DNA of 64,000 nucleotides, from contig NC_091255.1 of the NCBI RefSeq assembly GCF_042477335.2, positions 43,998,501-44,062,500 on the forward strand, written 5' to 3'. Each line of letters starts with the position of its first letter. Position 1 is the stretch's first letter. This DNA is from Ovis canadensis. Lineage: Eukaryota > Chordata > Mammalia > Artiodactyla > Bovidae. Position numbers and translations under genes: made by a program. The notes beneath the pieces are model-generated. The model ran no database searches, was not told the origin of the DNA, and was given only the letters and a program-made list of their open reading frames with translations. This document shows, in pieces, positions 58,548-64,000 of this stretch.

Positions 58548-58745
58548 CAGACTTCCCAGGTGGCATCAGTGGTAAAGAACCTGCCTGCCAATGCAGATGT
58601 GGGTTTGATCCCTGAGTCGGGAAGATTCCTGGAGGAGGGCATGGCAGCCCAATCCAATTGTTGCCTGGAGAATGCCATGGACAGAGGAGCCTGGCAGGCT
58701 ACAGCCCATGGGGTCGCAGAGAGTCGGACATGATTGAAGTGACTC
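58548..58745 (+). repeat. Bov-tA in L1 with target duplication
   Basis: CGACTTCAGACT occurs at 58542 and 58750. Confidence 0.95.
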
Positions 58746-58862
58746 AAAACGACTTCAGACTATAATGGTACAGTAATCAAGAGTATGGTACTGGAACAAA
58801 AACAAATATAGACCAGTGAAACAAGATAAAATGCCCAGAAATAAACACACACATACCCATGG

Positions 58863-60585
58863 TCAGTTCAGTTCAGTCGCTCAGTCGTGTCTGACTTGCG
58901 ACCCCATGGGCTGCAGCACACCAGGCTTCCCTGTCCATCACCAACTCCTGGAGCCTGCTCAAGCTCATGTCCATTGAGTTGGTGATGCCATCCAACCATC
59001 TCATCCTCTGTCTTCCCCTTCTCCTCCTGCCTTCAATATTTCCCTTCTCCTGCCTTCAATCTTTCCCAGCATCAGGGTCTTTTCCGATGAGTCGATTCTT
59101 TGCATCAGGTGGCCAAAGTTTTGGAGTTTCATCTTCAGCATCAGTCCTTCCAGTGAATATTCAGGACTGATTTCCTTTAGGATGGACTGGTTGGATCTCC
59201 TTGCAGTCCAAGGGACTCCCAAGAGTCTTCTCCAACACCACAGTTCAAAAGCATCAATTCTTTGGTGCTCAGCTTTCTTTATAGTCCAGCTCTCACATCC
59301 ATACATGACTACTGGAAAAACCATAGCTTTAACTAGATGGACCTTTGCTGGCAGAGTAATGTCTCTACTTTTTAATATGCTGTCTAGGTTGGTCATAGCT
59401 TTTCTTCCAAGGAGCAAGTACCTTTTAATTTCATGGCTGCAGTCACTATCTGCAGTGATTTTAGAGCTCAGAAAATAAAGTCTGTCACTGTTTCCATTGT
59501 TTTCCTATTTATTTGCCATTAAGTGATGGAACTGGATACCATGATCTTAGTTTTCTGAATGTTGGGTTTTAAGCCAACTTTTTCACTCTCCTCTTTCACT
59601 TTCATGAAGAGGCGCTTTAGTTCTTCTTCGCTTTCTGCCGTAAGGGTGGTGTCATCTGCATATCTAAGGTTATTGATATTTCTCCTGGCAATCTTGATTC
59701 CAGCTTGTGCTTCATCCAGCCTGGCATTTCACTTGATGTACTCTGCATGTAAGTTAAATAAGCAGGCTGACAATATACAGTCTTGACATAGTCCTTTCCC
59801 TATTTGGAACCAGTCTGTTGTTTCATGTCTGGTTTTAACTGTTGGTTCTTAACCTGCATACATATTTCTCAGGAAGCAGGTCAGGTGGTCTGGTATTCCC
59901 ATCTCTTGAATAATTTTCCACAGTTTGTGATTCACATAGTCAAAAGCTTTGGCCTAGTCAATAAAGCAGAAGTAGATGTTTTTCTGGAACTCTCTTGCCT
60001 TTTTCATGATCCAACGGATGTTGGCAATTTGAACTCTTGTTCCTCTACCTTTTCTAAACCCAGCTTGAACATCTGGAGGTTCACGGTTCATGTACTATTG
60101 AAGCCTGGATTGGAGAATTTTGAGCATTTCCAGTCCTGTGGCCACGCTGAGTTTTCCAAGTTTGCTTGTGTATTGAGTGCAGCACTTTCACAGCATCATC
60201 TTTTAGGATTTGAAATAGCTCAACTGGAATTCCATCACCTCCACTAACTGTTTGTAGTGATGCTTCCTGAGGCCCACTTGACTTCACACTCCAGGATGCC
60301 TGGCTCTAGGTGAGTGAGCGCACCATCATGGTTATCTGAGTCATGAAGACCTTTGTCTAGTTCTGTGTATCCCTGCCACGTCTTCTTAATATCTTCAGCT
60401 TCTGTTAGGTCCACACCATTCCTGTCCTTTATTGTGCCCATATTGTCATGTAATGTTCTCTTGGTATCTCCAGTTTTCTTGAAGAGATCTTTAATTTTTC
60501 CCATTCTGTTTCCCTTTATTTCTTTCTTTGCGTTGATCACTGAAGAAGGCTTTCTTATCTCTCCTTGCTATTCAGTTAATTGTCA
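58863..60585 (-). mobile_element. 5'-truncated BovB in L1
   Basis: About 1.7 kb with intact 3' tail. Includes RT C-terminal text ([13 protein letters not shown], 59318 region) and the RT core up to about 60580. L1 text continues on both sides (GGTCA | AATTGTC). Frames broken. Confidence 0.95.
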
Positions 60586-60740
60586 CTTAGTGTATGACAA
60601 AGGAGGGGAGAATATACAGTGGAGAAAAGACAGTCTCTTCAATAAATGGTGGGGGTAAAACTGGACAGTTACATGTAAAATAATGAGATTAGAATGTTCT
60701 CTTAATACCATGCACAAAAATAAAATGGATCAAATTCTTA

Positions 60741-61027
60741 AATGTAAGGAAATCAGTTGGAAGGACTGATGCTAAAGCTCCAATACTTTGGCCACCTGAC
60801 ATGAAGAGCTGACTCAGTGGAGAAGCCCCTGATGTTGGGAAAGATCAAAGGCCAAAGGAGAAGAGGGTGGCAGAGGATGAGATGGTTAGACAGCTCACCA
60901 ATTCAACAGACATGAGTCTGAGCAAGCTCCAGGGGATATGAAGGACAGGGAAGCCTGTCTGGTGTGCTGCAGTGTGTGAGATCACTAAGAGTTGGACACA
61001 ACTTGGTGACTGAACAGCAGCAACAAA
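60741..61027 (+). repeat. BovB 3' end, diverged
   Basis: GGAAGGACTGATGCTAAAGC to GGTGACTGAACAGCAGC. Confidence 0.9.
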
Positions 61028-61033
61028 TTTTAC

Positions 61034-61079
61034 ACACACACACACACATACACACACACACACACACACATCCATACAC
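61034..61079 (+). repeat. (CA)n microsatellite
   Basis: About 20 CA units with two TACA-type interruptions, at the 3' end of a BovB. Confidence 0.97.
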
Positions 61080-61251
61080 ATATTTTTACATTGTGAACCA
61101 TTTCAAAGTACATTGCAGATGTTATGACATTTTGCCCTTCAGTACTTAAAAGTACTTATAAAATTAATGCATTCTACCATATAGTCATAACTTTATTTAC
61201 ATAGGAGAACATTTTCTAATATCTAGTATTCCATTTGAGTTTGTGTTTTGC

Positions 61252-61373
61252 TTTTTTTTTTTTTAGCTGTACTGAATAGCATATGGGATGTTAGTTTTCC
61301 AACCAGGGATTGAACCCACATCCTCTGCACTGGAATCACAGAGTCTTAACCACTGGACTACTAGGGAAGTCTG
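61252..61373 (-). repeat. Ruminant tRNA-type SINE
   Basis: Ends GGACTACTAGGGAAGTC. Confidence 0.9.
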
Positions 61374-61867
61374 TGAATTAATTTTTTAGAGCAGAGCATG
61401 TGTTGGTTATAAAGATGAGTAAGTTAGTGTTTTTATAGTGAACTAATGGCACTCATCTGGAAAGGACGAAATTATTGCAGTTTAACTACTTTTCTATAAA
61501 TAGAAATTTAAACCTGAGTTCTACAAAGCAGTTAAAATTGTCTGATTTTTTTTAAGATTATGGTATAAAAGTTTAATGGATCATTTTTCCCGTTTTAAGC
61601 TTTGAAATGCAGAGATTGAGAAACTACCCTCCATTTAATGTTTTCTCTGGCAGCTTTTCTTTAGTCTTGCATATATTTTAGGGTGCCTTGTTTCTGATTG
61701 CTTACCTGCTCCACTAGGATTATAGAGCCCTAGAAGAATTTTTTCCTTGTAATTTGCGCTCCCGCTGATTAGATCCTCTATAGGGGACGAATTTAGGATT
61801 TTTGTGTTTCTCGACTCTGTTGCTATGCTTTAAAATCTTTTTCCTTTTAAAATCTTGGTTTCTTTTA
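61374..61867 (+). other. Unassigned intron stretch
   Basis: No gene or repeat recognised. Confidence 0.5.
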
Positions 61868-61987
61868 AATTTATTTTTTGGCCACACCAGGAAGCACATG
61901 GGATCTTAGTTTCTCAGCCAAGATAGAAGCCACGCCCCCTGCATTGGAAGCACGGAGTCATAATCACTGAACAGCCAGGGAAGTCCC
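61868..61987 (-). repeat. Ruminant tRNA-type SINE
   Basis: TTTGGCCACACCAGGAAGC to GAACAGCCAGGGAAGTCCC. Confidence 0.9.
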
Positions 61988-62439
61988 TAAAATGTATTTT
62001 TACTTGCTTTTCTTGCAGGTATTTTTTTAAGGGCTGAGAGGAATCTCCATAATCTTTTAGTTCTTCCCTATCCCATTCCCATAGGGAGATAAACAGGACA
62101 CATGAATGATCAGAAAAAAGAAATATTTATTGAGCCAGGCACTATTCTAGACTCTGGGAATGTGTCCACAGACAGATCAGACAAGAAAAGTAGCCCTTCC
62201 TTTCTTACAGTTTATATTGTAATAACAAACCAGTTAATTATAGATTGTGGTACGTGTTACACAGGAAATAGAGGTGAGGTGATACAGAGTAGAGAGGCAG
62301 GGATGTTAGATAGAACAAACAAGTTTATAAAAGGGGAAGCAGTCCATCTCATTATTTAGATATGTAGAGTCATTATTTAGATATGAAATGTTAGGCATAC
62401 TAGAATTTCTCCTCCTCATATTCTTGAAAATTCACAAAG
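61988..62439 (+). repeat. Possible ancient MIR/L2-type repeat
   Basis: AATATTTATTGAGCCAGGCAC at 62121 and following text resemble an old interspersed repeat; the same family may recur at 62900. Confidence 0.45.
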
Positions 62440-62578
62440 GTGATAGGAATTCCCTGGCACCAAGTGGTTAGAACTCCATGTTTTCACTGCAGTGGCACAG
62501 GTTTGATGCCTAGTAGGAGGACCACGTTCTGTGTGGCTCAACCAAAAAACAAAAACCAAAAAGAAGAAAAAAATAAGA
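62440..62578 (+). repeat. Ruminant tRNA-type SINE with long target duplication
   Basis: GAAAATTCACAAAGGTGA (62425 region) and GAAAATTCACAAAAGTGA (62577 region) flank it. Confidence 0.93.
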
Positions 62579-64000
62579 AAATTCACAAAAGTGAATCACA
62601 CTCTCAGATGTCTTTCTTCTCTTTTCTGTCTTATTCCTCATACTTCTTAGCAACATTTGTCTCTTTCGGTCACTTATTCTGTAAGAAACATATATTTTGG
62701 TTCTCTAACTTTGAAATCTCTTGGTTTTCCTCTTGCTTATCTGTGGATTATTCTTACTCTCGTTAGCATTGGTGTTCTTTGGTGCTTTTTCTAAGATCCC
62801 CTTAAGTTCTCACTCTGTACGCTGCCTAGCTCATAATCCATTCTGATCAGTTTGGTGACCATGTTGTTGACTATTGCAAAATAGTGTATTTCATTCATTC
62901 ATTTAACATATTTATTGAAGGCCAGCTGTGTGCTTGGTACTGTGGCTATTGGGATACAGTGGTGTGTGAAACAAAATTCTTCCTTTATGGAGCTGATAGC
63001 TTACTAAGAACAGCCTTTTAAGTCCAGATCTCTCTCTCTGGAGTTTCAGATACATATTACTGTTGCTTATTGGACATGAATGTCTCCCAGCATGTCCAAA
63101 ACTGAACTGAACTCACAAGCTTGCTTTGCTCATTCTCTTCCTGAGTAGATACCACTGTCTACCTAGCCAGAAGCCAGGTCATCATTCTTAACTGTTCTCT
63201 CTCCTTCATCCCCATTGCTGCCTTCTTTTGTTTTCAACTCCTAAATATATCTGGAATCTCTTTACTTTTCAAAACTATTTTTACTACTCTGAAAGTAAAG
63301 CTTACTACTATGAAGAGCTGGAGCTTCTTTCATTCAAACTGGATACCAGGTCTGGCACATAAGAAATACCCTTTGAATATTTCTGAATAAATAAATGGGC
63401 AACTCAAACTGTCCCATAAATGATCTATTTGCATCCTGTATTGCAAGCCTACACATTGTCCATCACACTGTGCCTGGTTCTCTCCAAAATGGCAATCTGA
63501 TCAGATCATTTCCACACGTAAGAGCCTTTAGTGGGTCTGTCTAAAATCTGTTTTTGAATTGACTAAAGTTCCTAACATACAAGGCCTTGTAGTCTGGCTG
63601 TTTCTGACTTTACTAGTCTAATCTTTTCCTTCTAGAGCCACACTGAACACCTTGAGTTTGTTATGTAAAAGGTAGTTTCTCCAGGCCTTCTTAAAAGCTG
63701 CCTCTCTGCATGCCTCTCTCTTTCTCTTCGATTGCCTGGCTACCGTTATTCATGTTTCAGGTTTCAGTTCTGGAATGCCTTGTACGACACTGAAGTATGG
63801 GTTGTACCCATTTTATAGCTTCCCATAGCATGCTATCCTCCTTTCATAGTACTTTCAGTGTTGTGTTTGACTAACCTATTGCTTTAATTCTCCCACTAAA
63901 TTACTGGGGTGCAGTAGGTACTAGATATTTTTTTGTTTGGTTGGATGGTGGATAAATATACTAAAGGTCAAATTGCCGAGGCTAGCTATTTGAAATTCCA

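Larger units (their letters stand above)
55460..60740 (+). mobile_element. L1 LINE ORF2/3' part, split by four insertions
   Basis: One plus-strand L1 can be followed: endonuclease text (GCACATGGAACATTGTCCAGG at 56376), RT text (GATGCAGAAAAAGCTTTTGA at 57739, encoding [12 protein letters not shown]), the ADD motif decayed to IHDT near 58030, then GAGTATGGTACTGGAAC (58782) and AAGACAGTCTCTTCAATAAA (60627). Insertions: BovB minus (55825-56320), BovB plus (57385-57540), Bov-tA (58548-58745) and BovB minus (58863-60585). Inactive. Confidence 0.93.
48624..64000 (+). other. SPAG9: SPAG9 intron 1 (partial)
   Basis: No exon 2 is found up to the right edge, consistent with a long first intron in mammals. 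Stretches without recognised repeats: 48900-50160, 50460-51130, 51770-52170, 53182-53513, 54111-54639, 54845-55455 and 62590-64000. The last includes ancient L2/MIR-like text (62880-62990; 63120-63800). Confidence 0.85.

Overview
This is mammalian nuclear DNA from a ruminant, most likely a bovid. The evidence is repeat content: dozens of Bov-tA/BovA SINEs, ruminant tRNA-type SINEs and many BovB (RTE) LINE copies, plus L1 and endogenous retrovirus LTRs. The window holds the 5' ends of two divergently transcribed genes. NME1 (nucleoside diphosphate kinase A) runs leftward: exon 1 lies near 10.7-10.8 kb, coding exons 2-4 at 3849-3978, 1446-1547 and 293-405, and the last exon, with the catalytic histidine, lies beyond the left edge. 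SPAG9 (JIP4, a motor scaffold) runs rightward: coding exon 1 is at 48321-48623 in a CpG island, and its first intron fills the rest of the window. The order and orientation match the human SPAG9-NME1 neighbourhood as I know it.

Layout: 1-10.8 kb is NME1, with a fossil class I provirus (about 4.23-9.51 kb) in intron 1. Its promoter (10.8-11.0 kb) has ETS and YY1 motifs. The 11-47.7 kb interval has no recognisable functional gene. It is built from layers of transposons: L1 copies at 12.1-14.6 kb (minus) and 16.9-22.2 kb (plus, heavily interrupted), several solo LTRs, an almost full-length BovB at 30.7-33.9 kb, and two processed pseudogenes (DPH3 at 29.0 kb, MZT1 at 43.0-45.1 kb). The SPAG9 promoter is at 47.9-48.3 kb. 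Intron 1 of SPAG9 carries another L1 (55.5-60.7 kb) broken by BovB and SINE insertions.

The two genes have unrelated jobs (nucleotide balance and motor-cargo scaffolding) and are simply neighbours. I found no new biological system. The most informative signals are structural: nested insertion histories with visible target-site duplications, a 230-bp inverted repeat inside the fossil provirus, a BovB-SINE chimera, a three-unit BovA and a retrogene that landed inside a SINE. Repeat boundaries are read by eye and are usually good to about 5-20 bases; family names are from memory of consensus sequences.
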